Assembly: GCF_003970385.1 (NCBI RefSeq)
Contig: NZ_RXZH01000003.1
Location: 186,001 to 250,000, forward strand
Reading direction: 5' to 3'
Length of the DNA stretch: 64,000 nucleotides
Source of the DNA: Vibrio aquaticus
GTDB taxonomy: Bacteria > Pseudomonadota > Gammaproteobacteria > Enterobacterales > Vibrionaceae
Made by a program: the position numbers and the translations under genes. Within the stretch, counting starts at the first letter, position 1; each line of letters starts with the position of its first letter. Positions 34,443 through 43,690 of this stretch are shown here, in pieces. The notes under the pieces are model-generated. The model saw only the letters and a list, made by a program, of their open reading frames with translations. It did no database searches and was not told the DNA's origin.

Positions 34443-35576
34443 ATGACTCAAGAAAACGGTAAAACGACTCAGTCTCAGACTGTCGTAGTTAAACTAGGTA
34501 CAAGTGTTTTAACGGGTGGCACACTCGCGCTAGATCGCGCTCACATGGTAGAGCTTGTTCGTCAGTGTGCTGAGCTAAAAAAACAAGGCCACTCAGTGGT
34601 TATGGTTTCGTCTGGCGCGATTGCGGCGGGCAGAGAACACCTAGGATACCCCTCATTGCCCAACTCTATGGCAAGCAAACAGCTGCTCGCGGCAGTGGGT
34701 CAAAGTCAGCTTATTCAAACGTGGGAATCTTTGTTCGCCATTTATGGTTTGAAGATTGGTCAGATGCTTTTGACGCGTGCTGACTTAGAAGATCGCGAAC
34801 GGTTTTTAAATGCGCGTGACACCATCAATGCCTTGGTTGAAAACGACATTATCCCAGTCGTTAACGAAAATGACGCGGTGGCAACCAGTGAGATTAAAGT
34901 CGGTGATAACGATAACTTGTCTGCACTGGTGGGCATTTTGTGTGGCGCAGACAAGCTTCTCTTATTAACCGACCAAAAAGGTTTGTTTACTGCCGACCCA
35001 CGTAAAGACCCAAATGCCGAGTTGATTAAAGAGGTGAAAACCATTGATGACACACTACGCAAAATTGCGGGTGGCAGTGGCACCACGCTAGGCACTGGTG
35101 GTATGGCAACCAAGCTACAAGCGGCAGATATTGCTCGCCGTGCTGGTATTGAAGTGATCATCGCAGCAGGCAGTGCGCCAAATGTGGTGTTTGATTCATT
35201 AGGCAACGCGCCTCAAGGAACTCGATTCCTGCCTTGCGAAGAGGCATTAGAAAATCGCAAGCGTTGGATTTTGGCAGGTCCGGCAGCGGCGGGTGATATT
35301 ACGATCGATGAGGGCGCAGTTAATGCCGTTATCGGTAAAGGAAGTAGCCTATTGGCGAAAGGCGTCACCAAGGTTACCGGTGAATTTGCCCGTGGTGACG
35401 TGGTAAGAGTGACGAACGAAAGCGGTAAGTTGGTCGCTCGTGGTATTGCCAGTTACTCAAGCCAAGACATGATGAAGATCGTGGGCAAACACAGTAAAGA
35501 TATTATTGGAATTTTAGGTTATGACTACGGTAATGAAGTGCTACACCGTGACGATATGGTCGTAATCCAAGAGTAA
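34443..35576 (+). CDS. proB: Glutamate 5-kinase
   Basis: First step of proline synthesis: phosphorylates glutamate. 377 residues from ATG 34443. The amino-acid kinase domain has [47 protein letters not shown] and [17 protein letters not shown]-terminal PUA domain (about residues 285-370) is present, as in E. coli. A longer frame from 34350 is rejected, since it would translate through the AT-rich promoter region. Eleven bases before proA. Confidence 0.95.
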   Translation: MTQENGKTTQSQTVVVKLGTSVLTGGTLALDRAHMVELVRQCAELKKQGHSVVMVSSGAIAAGREHLGYPSLPNSMASKQLLAAVGQSQLIQTWESLFAIYGLKIGQMLLTRADLEDRERFLNARDTINALVENDIIPVVNENDAVATSEIKVGDNDNLSALVGILCGADKLLLLTDQKGLFTADPRKDPNAELIKEVKTIDDTLRKIAGGSGTTLGTGGMATKLQAADIARRAGIEVIIAAGSAPNVVFDSLGNAPQGTRFLPCEEALENRKRWILAGPAAAGDITIDEGAVNAVIGKGSSLLAKGVTKVTGEFARGDVVRVTNESGKLVARGIASYSSQDMMKIVGKHSKDIIGILGYDYGNEVLHRDDMVVIQE

Positions 35577-35586
35577 GGAAAGAATT

Positions 35587-36837
35587 GTGGAACTGATTTC
35601 TATGGGTATCGCTGCTAAAGAAGCGGCTTTCCAACTTGCAACAGCATCAACAGCGCAAAAGAACCAAGCATTAGCGATTATTGCTGACGAATTAGAAGCA
35701 AACGCAGAAGTGATTCTTGCGGCTAACGCAAAAGATATCGATAAAGGCCGTGAAGCAGGGCTGACGGAGGCGCTTCTTGACCGATTACTGCTTAACTCTG
35801 AGCGTTTAACGGGTATCGCCAATGACGTACGTAACGTGATTAGCCTAAACGACCCTGTAGGCAGCGAACTTGACAGCAAAGTGCTAGAAAATGGCATGTC
35901 ACTGTCTCGCCGCCGAGTGCCACTGGGTGTGGTGGGTGTGATTTATGAAGCGCGCCCTAATGTGACCATCGACATTGCGGCTCTTTGTCTAAAGACAGGT
36001 AATGCGAGCATTCTTCGTGGCGGTAAAGAGACGTTCTTCTCTAACATGGAGTTAGTCAAAGTCATTCAAGCGGCATTGGCAAAAGCGGGTCTGCCTGCCG
36101 CATCAGTGCAGTACATCGAGAAGCCTGATCGTGAGCTAGTCTCTCAGCTACTTAAACTTGATGACTACGTTGATATGATTATCCCTCGCGGTGGTGCAGG
36201 CCTACACAAAATGTGTAAAGAAAACAGCACTATCCCTGTGATTATTGGCGGCTTTGGTATTAGCCATATTTTCGTTGATGAAAGTGCTGACCTAGAAAAG
36301 TCACTGAATGTTGTAGAGAACTCGAAAGTTCAACGCCCATCAGCCTGTAACTCGCTAGACACATTACTTGTACATGAAAAAATTGCGGCAGACTTTTTAC
36401 CAATGCTGGCTGAGCGCTTCGCTGACAAAGTAGCACTGGTAGCGGAGCCAAAAGCAAAAGCGCTACTGTCTAATGCACAAGATCTTCGTGATGCAGGAGA
36501 GGGTGATTTTGATACCGAATGGTTGAGCTACACACTCGGCGTAAAAGTGGTTGCCGATGTGAAAGAGGCGGTTGACCACATGCGTATTCACAATGCGAGT
36601 CACTCTGATGCGATCATGACTAACAGCCTAGAAAACTCAGAGCTATTCATTAACTCTGTCGGTTCGGCGGCGGTTTATGTGAATGCATCAACTCGCTTCA
36701 CTGATGGCGCACAATTTGGCTTAGGTGCCGAAGTTGCGGTATCCACTCAAAAGCTGCATGCTCGTGGCCCTATGGGTCTTGAAGAACTAACCAGCTATAA
36801 ATGGGTAGGTAAAGCAAACTACTTACCACGTAGTTAA
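35587..36837 (+). CDS. proA: Gamma-glutamyl phosphate reductase
   Basis: Second step of proline synthesis: NADPH reduction of glutamyl-5-phosphate to the semialdehyde. 416 residues, aldehyde-dehydrogenase fold, with the catalytic cysteine in [14 protein letters not shown]. Other marks are [21 protein letters not shown] and the C-terminal [13 protein letters not shown]. It begins with GTG 35587, preceded by AAGGAAAG. Forms an operon with proB and ends in a terminator. Confidence 0.95.
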   Translation: MELISMGIAAKEAAFQLATASTAQKNQALAIIADELEANAEVILAANAKDIDKGREAGLTEALLDRLLLNSERLTGIANDVRNVISLNDPVGSELDSKVLENGMSLSRRRVPLGVVGVIYEARPNVTIDIAALCLKTGNASILRGGKETFFSNMELVKVIQAALAKAGLPAASVQYIEKPDRELVSQLLKLDDYVDMIIPRGGAGLHKMCKENSTIPVIIGGFGISHIFVDESADLEKSLNVVENSKVQRPSACNSLDTLLVHEKIAADFLPMLAERFADKVALVAEPKAKALLSNAQDLRDAGEGDFDTEWLSYTLGVKVVADVKEAVDHMRIHNASHSDAIMTNSLENSELFINSVGSAAVYVNASTRFTDGAQFGLGAEVAVSTQKLHARGPMGLEELTSYKWVGKANYLPRS

Positions 36838-36861
36838 CAAAAACTGCACGATATTGTTTGA

Positions 36862-36885
36862 AAAAGGGGCTATCTAGCCCCTTTT
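36862..36885. terminator. Terminator of proBA
   Basis: AAAAGGGGCT / AGCCCCTTTT (36862-36871, 36876-36885) with an ATCT loop, then GTTTT. Confidence 0.88.
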
Positions 36886-36940
36886 GTTTTCTTGTCTCAA
36901 TCAAATCCGCTACACTAGCTTTCACTTATATGGAGGTGAT

Positions 36941-37390
36941 ATGCATTGTCCTTTTTGTTCTGAGAACGACACTAAAGTGATTGATTCTCGTTTGGTTGCT
37001 GACGGCCACCAAGTGCGCCGCCGTCGCCAGTGTCTTGCATGTAGCGAACGCTTTACAACGTTTGAAACTGCTGAATTGGTCATGCCGCGAGTGATTAAAT
37101 CCAATGGCAACCGCGAACCATTCAATGAAGATAAAATGGTCGGTGGACTGCAACGTGCACTAGAGAAACGCCCTGTCAGTGCAGATGCAGTCGATGTGTC
37201 GATCAGCCTGATTAAATCTCAACTCCGTGCAACGGGTGAGCGAGAAGTACCGAGTGAAATGATTGGTAATCTTGTTATGGATCAGCTCAAAGAACTCGAT
37301 AAAGTGGCGTATATTCGCTTTGCTTCGGTCTATCGCAGCTTTGAAGATATTCGAGAGTTCGGCGAAGAGATAGCCCGCCTAGAAGATTAA
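36941..37390 (+). CDS. nrdR: Transcriptional repressor NrdR
   Basis: A 149-residue zinc-ribbon/ATP-cone repressor of ribonucleotide reductase genes. Zinc cysteines are at 3, 6, 31 and 34 (CPFC and CLAC) and the ATP-cone runs from about 49 to 139 ([17 protein letters not shown]). Start ATG 36941 has a strong GGAGGTGAT ribosome site. Leads the unit nrdR-ribD-ribE, the common gamma-proteobacterial arrangement. No NrdR box was noticed upstream of itself. Confidence 0.95.
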   Translation: MHCPFCSENDTKVIDSRLVADGHQVRRRRQCLACSERFTTFETAELVMPRVIKSNGNREPFNEDKMVGGLQRALEKRPVSADAVDVSISLIKSQLRATGEREVPSEMIGNLVMDQLKELDKVAYIRFASVYRSFEDIREFGEEIARLED

Positions 37391-37402
37391 CGGATTTAAT
37401 CA

Positions 37403-38509
37403 ATGCCACAATTTACCCCTCAAGATTACTCTATGATGTCGCGCGCAATTGAACTTGCAAAAGGCGGCATCTATACCACGGCTCCTAACCCTAATGTCGG
37501 TTGTGTGATTACACTCAACGGAGAGGTGGTTGGCGAAGGTTTTCACTATCGTGCAGGTGAGCCACATGCAGAGGTTCACGCGATGCGAATGGCCGGTGAC
37601 AAAACCGTGGGAGCGACCGCGTATGTCACGCTAGAGCCGTGTTCTCATTATGGTCGCACGCCGCCTTGTGCAGAAGGCTTGATTAAAGCGAAAGTGGCGA
37701 AGGTTATTTGCGCGATGGAAGATCCAAACCCTCAAGTCGCAGGGCGAGGCATCAAGATGTTACGTGATGCGGGCATTGAGGTTGAAGTTGGTTTGTTAGA
37801 GCAAGACGCAGAAGCGCTCAATCCTGCTTTTATCAAACGTATGAAAACAGGTATGCCATTTGTGCAGTTGAAGATGGCCGCCAGTTTAGACGGTCAAACG
37901 GCGTTAGATAACGGCCAAAGCCAATGGATTACTTCCCCTCAAGCTCGTCAAGATGTTCAAGCTTTTCGAGCACAAAGCAACGCAATACTGTCGACCAGTA
38001 AAACCGTGATTGATGATAACGCTTCCTTAAATGTGCGTTGGAACGACTTACCCAGTTCCTTAAAGCAAAGCTATCAAGAATCGTCGCTTCGTCAGCCTAT
38101 TCGGGTCATTTTGGATCGCCAGAATCAATTAACACCAGAGTTAAAGCTGTTTCAAACAGAGGGTGAACGAATCCTCGTCTCGCACTCTGGTGATGTTACT
38201 CCAATTGAAAATGACCAACAGCAAATCGATCTAAATCAGACTTTTGCCGCATTAGTAAAAGAGCACAACATCAATCATTTATGGGTTGAAGCTGGTGCAA
38301 CGTTAGCGAGCAGTTTAATCAAAGACAATTTGGTCGATGAACTTATTCTCTATTTCGCCCCTAAAATAATGGGCAGCGATAGCCGAGGTTTATTCGGTGC
38401 ACTGGGATTAGAGTCAATGGCGGATGTCATTGACCTCGATATTAAAGATGTAAGACAGGTTGGCCCAGATATCCGTATCGTGGCGACCTTAAACAGAAAA
38501 GAGCCGTAA
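37403..38509 (+). CDS. ribD: Bifunctional riboflavin deaminase/reductase
   Basis: A 368-residue enzyme for steps two and three of riboflavin synthesis. The N-terminal cytidine-deaminase-like domain has zinc ligands in PHAEVHA and PCSHYGRTPPC. The C-terminal reductase domain opens with FVQLKMAASLDGQTAL and contains LWVEAGATLASSLI. Starts 12 bp after nrdR and ends 2 bp before ribE. Supplies the pathway that ends in the FMN and FAD used by NQR. Confidence 0.95.
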   Translation: MPQFTPQDYSMMSRAIELAKGGIYTTAPNPNVGCVITLNGEVVGEGFHYRAGEPHAEVHAMRMAGDKTVGATAYVTLEPCSHYGRTPPCAEGLIKAKVAKVICAMEDPNPQVAGRGIKMLRDAGIEVEVGLLEQDAEALNPAFIKRMKTGMPFVQLKMAASLDGQTALDNGQSQWITSPQARQDVQAFRAQSNAILSTSKTVIDDNASLNVRWNDLPSSLKQSYQESSLRQPIRVILDRQNQLTPELKLFQTEGERILVSHSGDVTPIENDQQQIDLNQTFAALVKEHNINHLWVEAGATLASSLIKDNLVDELILYFAPKIMGSDSRGLFGALGLESMADVIDLDIKDVRQVGPDIRIVATLNRKEP

Positions 38510-38511
38510 GC

Positions 38512-39165
38512 ATGTTTACAGGTATTGTTGAAGCAGTTGGTACACTCACTGCGATTACGCCAAAAGGCGAAGATATTAGCGTGACGGTTGAAGTCGGTAA
38601 GCTTGATATGTCAGACGTTAAACTGGGTGACAGCATTGCAACCAACGGGGTTTGTCTGACGGTTGTTGATTTTACGCAGACCAGTTATAGCGCTGATTTA
38701 TCGGTAGAGACACTCCAGAAGACAGGCTTTACTGATTACCAAGCGGGTGACAAGGTTAACCTTGAGAAAGCGATGCTGCCAACGACACGTTTTGGTGGCC
38801 ATATTGTGTCTGGTCACGTGGATGGTGTCGGTGAGATAGTCGAGCGCAACATGGTCGGCCGAGCGATTGAATTTTGGGTTTCTATGCCAGAAGAAATCGC
38901 AAAATATGTCGCCGAGAAAGGTTCAATTACCGTTGATGGCATCAGTCTAACGGTCAACGACTTACGCAAAAATGCGTTTAAACTGACGATTGTTCCTCAC
39001 ACTGGTGATGAAACTACCATCGCGAGTTTTCATGTTGGCCGTAAGGTGAACTTAGAAGTGGATGTGTTAGCGCGTTATATGGAACGACTACTCACTAGCC
39101 AACGTGAACAACAACCAGAGTCACGCATCACCATGGAATTTTTACAGCAGAACGGCTTCGCATAA
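38512..39165 (+). CDS. ribE: Riboflavin synthase alpha chain
   Basis: Dismutates two 6,7-dimethyl-8-ribityllumazine molecules to riboflavin. 217 residues, made of two tandem lumazine-binding barrels ([12 protein letters not shown] at 1 and [16 protein letters not shown] at about 98) with the conserved [14 protein letters not shown] and [14 protein letters not shown]. The gene is called ribC in E. coli. Cotranscribed with ribD; 58 bp before ribBA. Confidence 0.94.
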   Translation: MFTGIVEAVGTLTAITPKGEDISVTVEVGKLDMSDVKLGDSIATNGVCLTVVDFTQTSYSADLSVETLQKTGFTDYQAGDKVNLEKAMLPTTRFGGHIVSGHVDGVGEIVERNMVGRAIEFWVSMPEEIAKYVAEKGSITVDGISLTVNDLRKNAFKLTIVPHTGDETTIASFHVGRKVNLEVDVLARYMERLLTSQREQQPESRITMEFLQQNGFA

Positions 39166-39223
39166 ACTCGATATCGACAGTGCGATGTGCCTTATTTCGC
39201 TAGAGCTAAAATAGGAATACCCA

Positions 39224-40333
39224 ATGCCAATTAGTACGCCACAAGAAATTATTGAAGATATTCGTTTAGGTAAAATGGTCATCCTAATGGATGATGAAGA
39301 TCGTGAGAATGAAGGCGATCTGATCATGGCCGCAGAAATGGTGACGCCAGAAGCGATCAACTTTATGGCGACACACGGCCGCGGTTTGATCTGTCTGACG
39401 ATGACCAAAGAGCGCTGTGAGCGTCTAGGCTTGCCACCAATGGTGCAGGACAACAATGCTCAATATACAACGAACTTTACGGTGTCGATTGAAGCTGCGG
39501 AAGGTGTGACAACGGGCATTTCAGCCGCGGATCGCTCTCGCACCGTAGAGGCAGCGGTAGCGAAAGATGCAAAAGCCGCTGACCTTGTACAGCCAGGGCA
39601 TATTTTCCCACTGGCAGCGCAGGAAGGTGGCGTGTTAACTCGTGCTGGGCATACAGAAGCGGGTTGTGATTTGGCGCGTCTAGCTGGGTGTGAGCCTGCT
39701 GGTGTGATCGTTGAGATTCTAAATGATGACGGCACAATGGCGCGTCGTCCTGATCTGGAAATCTTTGCTGAAAAGCACGATTTAAAGCTGGGTACGATCG
39801 CTGACCTTATCGAGTACCGCAACAATACCGAGACGACCATTGAACGTGTAGCTGAGTGCAAACTGCCAACAGAGTTTGGTGAGTTTAACCTTGTGACTTA
39901 CCGTGATGTGATTGATAACCAAATCCACTATGCACTGTGTAAAGGTGATCTAACGGCCGAAGCGCCACTAGTTCGTGTTCACCTGCAAGACACTTTCACC
40001 GATCTTCTGCACAGTGACCGTAACGCAGAACGCAGCTGGACATTAGATGCCGCAATGAAGCGCATTGGTAGCGAAGGTGGTGTGTTGGTGGTTCTAGGCA
40101 ATGAAGAATCGACCGATTTGTTGATCCACCGTGTGAAAATGTTTGAAGCACAAGATAAAGGTGAAGCGCCAACACTGGCTAAGAAGCAAGGAACGTCTCG
40201 CCGCGTTGGTGTCGGTTCACAAATCCTACAAGATCTTGGCGTGCATGATATGCGCTTGTTATCTTCAGCAAGTAAGAAATACCATGCTCTCGGTGGCTTT
40301 GGGTTAAACGTTGTCGAATACGTTTGCGACTAA
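39224..40333 (+). CDS. ribBA: 3,4-dihydroxy-2-butanone-4-phosphate synthase with degenerate GTP cyclohydrolase II half
   Basis: A 369-residue fusion. The N-terminal half (1-205) is a complete Rib[27 protein letters not shown] and [16 protein letters not shown]. The C-terminal half aligns with RibA ([35 protein letters not shown]) but lacks the zinc cysteines normally in SECLTGDVFGSLRCDCG and the RQEGRG loop, so GTP cyclohydrolase activity is very unlikely. Similar inactive fusions are known in Shewanella. A separate RibA must exist elsewhere. No FMN riboswitch is seen in the short upstream gap. Confidence 0.92.
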   Translation: MPISTPQEIIEDIRLGKMVILMDDEDRENEGDLIMAAEMVTPEAINFMATHGRGLICLTMTKERCERLGLPPMVQDNNAQYTTNFTVSIEAAEGVTTGISAADRSRTVEAAVAKDAKAADLVQPGHIFPLAAQEGGVLTRAGHTEAGCDLARLAGCEPAGVIVEILNDDGTMARRPDLEIFAEKHDLKLGTIADLIEYRNNTETTIERVAECKLPTEFGEFNLVTYRDVIDNQIHYALCKGDLTAEAPLVRVHLQDTFTDLLHSDRNAERSWTLDAAMKRIGSEGGVLVVLGNEESTDLLIHRVKMFEAQDKGEAPTLAKKQGTSRRVGVGSQILQDLGVHDMRLLSSASKKYHALGGFGLNVVEYVCD

Positions 40334-40452
40334 TTAGATAAATTGTTTCACGCGCTTTTCGCTGAGAAAGGCGCATTATTGAGCCGGGCAATCAGTTAAG
40401 CTTAAATGCCACACATCTGTTAAATTTCTATTAGATATTGCTCACAGATTTG

Positions 40453-40461
40453 TGCTAGAAT
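40453..40461 (+). promoter_or_regulatory. Extended -10 promoter before ribH-nusB
   Basis: TG at 40453-40454 and TAGAAT at 40456-40461 form a TGnTAGAAT extended -10 with a GC-rich discriminator (CCGGCG). It lies about 35 bp before the ribH start. Confidence 0.5.
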
Positions 40462-40502
40462 CCGGCGATTCTCACTTGATGAACATAGTTAAAGGAAGGC
40501 TT

Positions 40503-40973
40503 ATGAAAGTGATCGAGGGTGGCTTCCCAGCGCCAAACGCAAAAATTGCTATCGTTATTGCTCGTTTCAACAGTTTTATTAACGAAAGTCTATTGTCTGG
40601 TGCAATCGATACTTTAAAGCGTCACGGCCAAGTAAGCGAAGACAACATTACTGTAGTTCGTTGCCCTGGTGCAGTTGAACTTCCGCTTGTTGCTCAGCGT
40701 GTTGCTAAAACTGGCAAATTTGATGCAATCGTATCTCTTGGTACGGTAATCCGTGGTGGTACACCACACTTTGACTATGTTTGTAGTGAATGCAACAAAG
40801 GTCTTGCGCAAGTGTCTATGGAATACTCTCTTCCAGTCGCATTCGGCGTATTGACTGTTGATACTATTGATCAAGCAATTGAGCGCGCAGGAACCAAGGC
40901 TGGTAATAAAGGTGCAGAGGCTGCACTAAGCGCACTTGAGATGATTAACGTTCTTTCTGAAATCGAATCCTAA
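40503..40973 (+). CDS. ribH: 6,7-dimethyl-8-ribityllumazine synthase
   Basis: Penultimate step of riboflavin synthesis. 156 residues. Marks are [58 protein letters not shown] (with the catalytic-site His) and [20 protein letters not shown]. The start is ATG 40503 with AAAGGAAGG upstream; the longer in-frame reading begins within the promoter. Overlaps nusB by one base (TAATG). Confidence 0.95.
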   Translation: MKVIEGGFPAPNAKIAIVIARFNSFINESLLSGAIDTLKRHGQVSEDNITVVRCPGAVELPLVAQRVAKTGKFDAIVSLGTVIRGGTPHFDYVCSECNKGLAQVSMEYSLPVAFGVLTVDTIDQAIERAGTKAGNKGAEAALSALEMINVLSEIES

Positions 40974-41440
40974 TGGGGGCCAGTGTGAAACCAGCCGCAC
41001 GTCGTAATGCACGTCGATTCGCTCTACAAGCGATCTACTCTTGGCAAATTACTAAAGAAAATGTTGCTACAATTGAGGAGCAATTTTTGTCAGGTGGTAA
41101 GTATGATGAAGAAGAACATCATGCTTCAGAACCGGCACTTTCTACTCCAGACACAGACGTTGCATACTTCCGTGACCTACTAACAGGTGTTGTGCTAAGT
41201 CACACAGAGCTAGATTGTAAGATTCGTCCATACACAGCACGTCCAATGCAAGATTTGGATATGATGGAGCTAGCATTGCTTCGTCTTGCGATGTATGAAA
41301 TGACGCGTCGTGAAGATGTCCCTTACAAAGTGGTAATCAATGAAGCGATTGAACTTGCAAAAGTGTTCGCAGCAGAAGAAAGCCACAAGTTCGTGAACGG
41401 TGTGCTCGATAAAGCCGCACCACACGTACGTAAAAAATAA
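40973..41440 (+). CDS. nusB: Transcription antitermination factor NusB
   Basis: 155 residues, all-helical. With S10 (NusE) it binds the boxA sequence of rRNA leaders. The start [27 protein letters not shown] and the block [41 protein letters not shown] are standard. Coupled to ribH by overlap. A terminator follows, so thiL downstream may depend on read-through or on its own promoter. Confidence 0.95.
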   Translation: MGASVKPAARRNARRFALQAIYSWQITKENVATIEEQFLSGGKYDEEEHHASEPALSTPDTDVAYFRDLLTGVVLSHTELDCKIRPYTARPMQDLDMMELALLRLAMYEMTRREDVPYKVVINEAIELAKVFAAEESHKFVNGVLDKAAPHVRKK

Positions 41441-41454
41441 TCGCTAAGATTACG

Positions 41455-41481
41455 AAAAGGTCAGCATTTGCTGACCTTTTT
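41455..41481 (+). terminator. Terminator of ribH-nusB
   Basis: AAAAGGTCAGC / GCTGACCTTTT (41455-41465, 41470-41480) with an ATTT loop. Its right arm overlaps the longest possible thiL reading frame, supporting the later thiL start. Confidence 0.85.
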
Positions 41482-41515
41482 TATGCTTGTTACTTTAACC
41501 CCAAGTGGACTTAAG

Positions 41516-42481
41516 ATGTCTGGTGAGTTTAATTTAATCGAAAAGTATTTTGTAGAGCGTCAGAAGCAGCGCAAAGATGTGTTGCTTGCGGCGGGGGATG
41601 ATTGCGCGCTGGTCAAGGTACCAGCAGGACTCTCTGTCGCCATCAGTACCGATACGCTGGTGGCAGGCACACACTTCTTAGCTGATGCAAACCCAGCTTG
41701 GGTTGCGCATAAAGCACTGGCTTCTAACATCAGTGATCTGGCTGCGATGGGGGCCACTCCAGCATGGGTCTCTTTTGCGCTAACGATGCCTGAGCCTGAT
41801 GAAGTATGGCTTGCCCCTTTTTGTGACGCATTTTTTGATCTTGCCAATTACTACGATATTCAGCTTATTGGTGGTGATACGACCAAAGGTCCACTGAGCT
41901 TAACTTTGACGGTGCAAGGCTTGGTTGATCCAGATAAAGCACTGCGCCGAGATGGCGCGAAAGTCGGGGACTGGGTTTATGTAACGGGTAATCTTGGTGA
42001 CAGTAAAGCTGGGTTAGACGTTATTCTTAACCCCGAGCTGCGCACTAAGCCGTGTGCAAAAGAGCTTGAGAAAAGGCATTACCTGTCAACGCCAAGAGTC
42101 TTAGCCGGACAGGCGCTGCTGAATTTAGCCAGTTCCGCGATTGATATCTCTGATGGCGTTATTTCCGATGTTAAACACATCCTGAAGCGTTCAAACGTTG
42201 GCGTGAGTATTGACGTTGCTAGCCTTCCCGTTTCTAATGAACTTCTTCAGTTTGTCGACACGCCAGCAATCGCTCAGCAATACGCTTTATCAAGCGGTGA
42301 AGAGTACGAATTGTGCTTTACTGTGCCAGAACATAACAAAGGTTCGATTGAGAGCGCTTTAGCCCATTGTGGTGCGCGTGTGACTTGCATTGGACAAATT
42401 CGACCTAAAGGAACGTTTGAGCTGCATTCGGGCGGCCAAGCCATTGATTGGAATCTAAGTGGGTATGACCACTTTAGCTAG
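41516..42481 (+). CDS. thiL: Thiamine-monophosphate kinase
   Basis: Phosphorylates thiamine monophosphate to the active diphosphate. 321 residues from ATG 41516, close to E. coli ThiL (325). PurM-like fold marks are LLAAGDDCALVKV, VAISTDTLVAGTHF, ASNISDLAAMGATPAW, GGDTTKGP, SSAIDISDGVISD and SSGEEYELCF. The upstream ATG 41468 lies inside the nusB terminator and is rejected. Twelve bases before pgpA. Confidence 0.94.
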   Translation: MSGEFNLIEKYFVERQKQRKDVLLAAGDDCALVKVPAGLSVAISTDTLVAGTHFLADANPAWVAHKALASNISDLAAMGATPAWVSFALTMPEPDEVWLAPFCDAFFDLANYYDIQLIGGDTTKGPLSLTLTVQGLVDPDKALRRDGAKVGDWVYVTGNLGDSKAGLDVILNPELRTKPCAKELEKRHYLSTPRVLAGQALLNLASSAIDISDGVISDVKHILKRSNVGVSIDVASLPVSNELLQFVDTPAIAQQYALSSGEEYELCFTVPEHNKGSIESALAHCGARVTCIGQIRPKGTFELHSGGQAIDWNLSGYDHFS

Positions 42482-42493
42482 AAAATACATACT

Positions 42494-43000
42494 ATGACGA
42501 ACCCTCTTACGCTTATTTCTTTAAAAAATCCATGGCACTTATTAGCAACTGGATTTGGCAGTGGTCTATCTCCGATTGTCCCGGGAACGATGGGAACATT
42601 GGCGGCCGTGCCTTTTTACCTATTGCTTGTTCAGTTGCCATTACCTTTGTACATCGTGGCGGTGATTATTTCATGTGTTATCGGTATTAAAATCTGCCAG
42701 ATCACCTCGGATGATATGGGCGTTCATGATCATGGTTCGATCGTATGGGATGAGTTTGCAGGCTTTTGGATCACTATGTTGGTGGTCCCACTTCTGAATC
42801 TAGATGCGTTGGATTGGAAATGGCTTGTGACGGGTTTTGTGCTGTTCCGTTTTTTCGACATGGTAAAGCCGTGGCCAATTGGTTGGTTAGACAAGCGTGT
42901 CCATGGCGGCCTTGGGATCATGGTCGATGATATTGTTGCCGGGGTCATGGCGGGTATTGCGCTGTACTTAGTTGGCAAATACGCAGGCTGGCTAGTTTAA
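42494..43000 (+). CDS. pgpA: Phosphatidylglycerophosphatase A
   Basis: Inner-membrane phosphatase converting phosphatidylglycerol phosphate to phosphatidylglycerol. 168 residues with several hydrophobic helices. Family motifs are GFGSGLSPIVPGTMGTLAAVPFY, SIVWDEFAGFWITM, FRFFDMVKPWPIGWLDKRVHGGLGIMVDDIVAG. Cotranscribed with thiL, as in E. coli. A palindromic repeat begins 11 bp after the stop. Confidence 0.93.
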   Translation: MTNPLTLISLKNPWHLLATGFGSGLSPIVPGTMGTLAAVPFYLLLVQLPLPLYIVAVIISCVIGIKICQITSDDMGVHDHGSIVWDEFAGFWITMLVVPLLNLDALDWKWLVTGFVLFRFFDMVKPWPIGWLDKRVHGGLGIMVDDIVAGVMAGIALYLVGKYAGWLV

Positions 43001-43010
43001 GATAACACCT

Positions 43011-43115
43011 CGTCATTCCATAGACTGACGAAGGAAGGAGTAGGGAATCTCCCATCATTTTCGTTTGGGTTTAAGGGATCCCCAACTCACTCGTTTCTCG
43101 CTCTTGGGGATGACG
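43011..43115. repeat. Vibrio-type intergenic repeat with terminal inverted repeats
   Basis: A 105 bp element. It begins CGTCATTCCA and ends GGGGATGACG (imperfect terminal repeats) and contains GAAGGAAGGAGTAGGGAATC and GGGATCCCCAACTCACTCG. I recall near-identical elements scattered through Vibrio intergenic regions, but copy number cannot be checked here. It lies between convergent genes and has no coding capacity. It is unrelated to the ERIC-type repeat at 14.6 kb. Confidence 0.65.
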
Positions 43116-43116
43116 C

Positions 43117-43154
43117 ACAAAAAAAGGGCTGGTCACTAAAGTTCCAGCCCTTGA
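43117..43154 (-). terminator. Terminator of yaeH
   Basis: AAGGGCTGG / CCAGCCCTT around 43125-43154, with a loop of about 11 nt and a T run on the minus strand given by the A run at 43118-43125. Confidence 0.75.
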
Positions 43155-43169
43155 GTCTATTAAAACTTG

Positions 43170-43553
43170 TTACTTCAGCTTATCTAGATCCGCTTCAATT
43201 TCAGCAATTTTACTTGAAACGACTTTTTCTAGATGTCTTAGATCAGAAAGAATCTTCTCTTTTACGTCCAACTCAGTCGGTTTTTCTGGCTTAGTTAGCT
43301 TGTTAAGTTCATCAATCACTAACGTTAGGTTACGGTTGATCTCAGTGACTTCACGGTACTTGTGACTGCCGCTATCAACTAAGACATTCTTCACCTGACG
43401 TGGGTATTTGAACTTAACGCTTTTCGCAAACAACTCACCTTTTTGCTTACGAAAATAGATTTTTAACACATCCTTGTGCGCTTCTTGGCGAAGTGAATAG
43501 CGCTCAATTTGTTTAGGATCGTGGATACCTAAACCAGTGAGGTGTGGATACAT
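43170..43553 (-). CDS. yaeH: UPF0325/DUF3461 family protein YaeH
   Basis: A 127-residue cytosolic protein of unknown function. It closely follows E. coli Yae[39 protein letters not shown] near the N-terminus and a C-terminal helical stretch [28 protein letters not shown], probably coiled coil. In E. coli yaeH also lies near glnD. Nothing in the sequence suggests an enzyme active site. Confidence 0.9.
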   Translation of the reverse strand: MYPHLTGLGIHDPKQIERYSLRQEAHKDVLKIYFRKQKGELFAKSVKFKYPRQVKNVLVDSGSHKYREVTEINRNLTLVIDELNKLTKPEKPTELDVKEKILSDLRHLEKVVSSKIAEIEADLDKLK

Positions 43554-43690
43554 AGGCTACCTCTATTGTGTTGGAGTAATGTTTCCCACTTTCATGTGGG
43601 AAATAAATAATTCAACTATTAATGTAGCAGCCTATGATCGTGGTAGACAGTGCTTTTTTCACCAAGTTACTAACTTGTGCTTGAGATCGC

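Noticed and set aside
39166..39223. FMN riboswitch in front of ribBA or ribD
   Set aside because: The gaps are far too short and contain none of the conserved RFN-element sequences.
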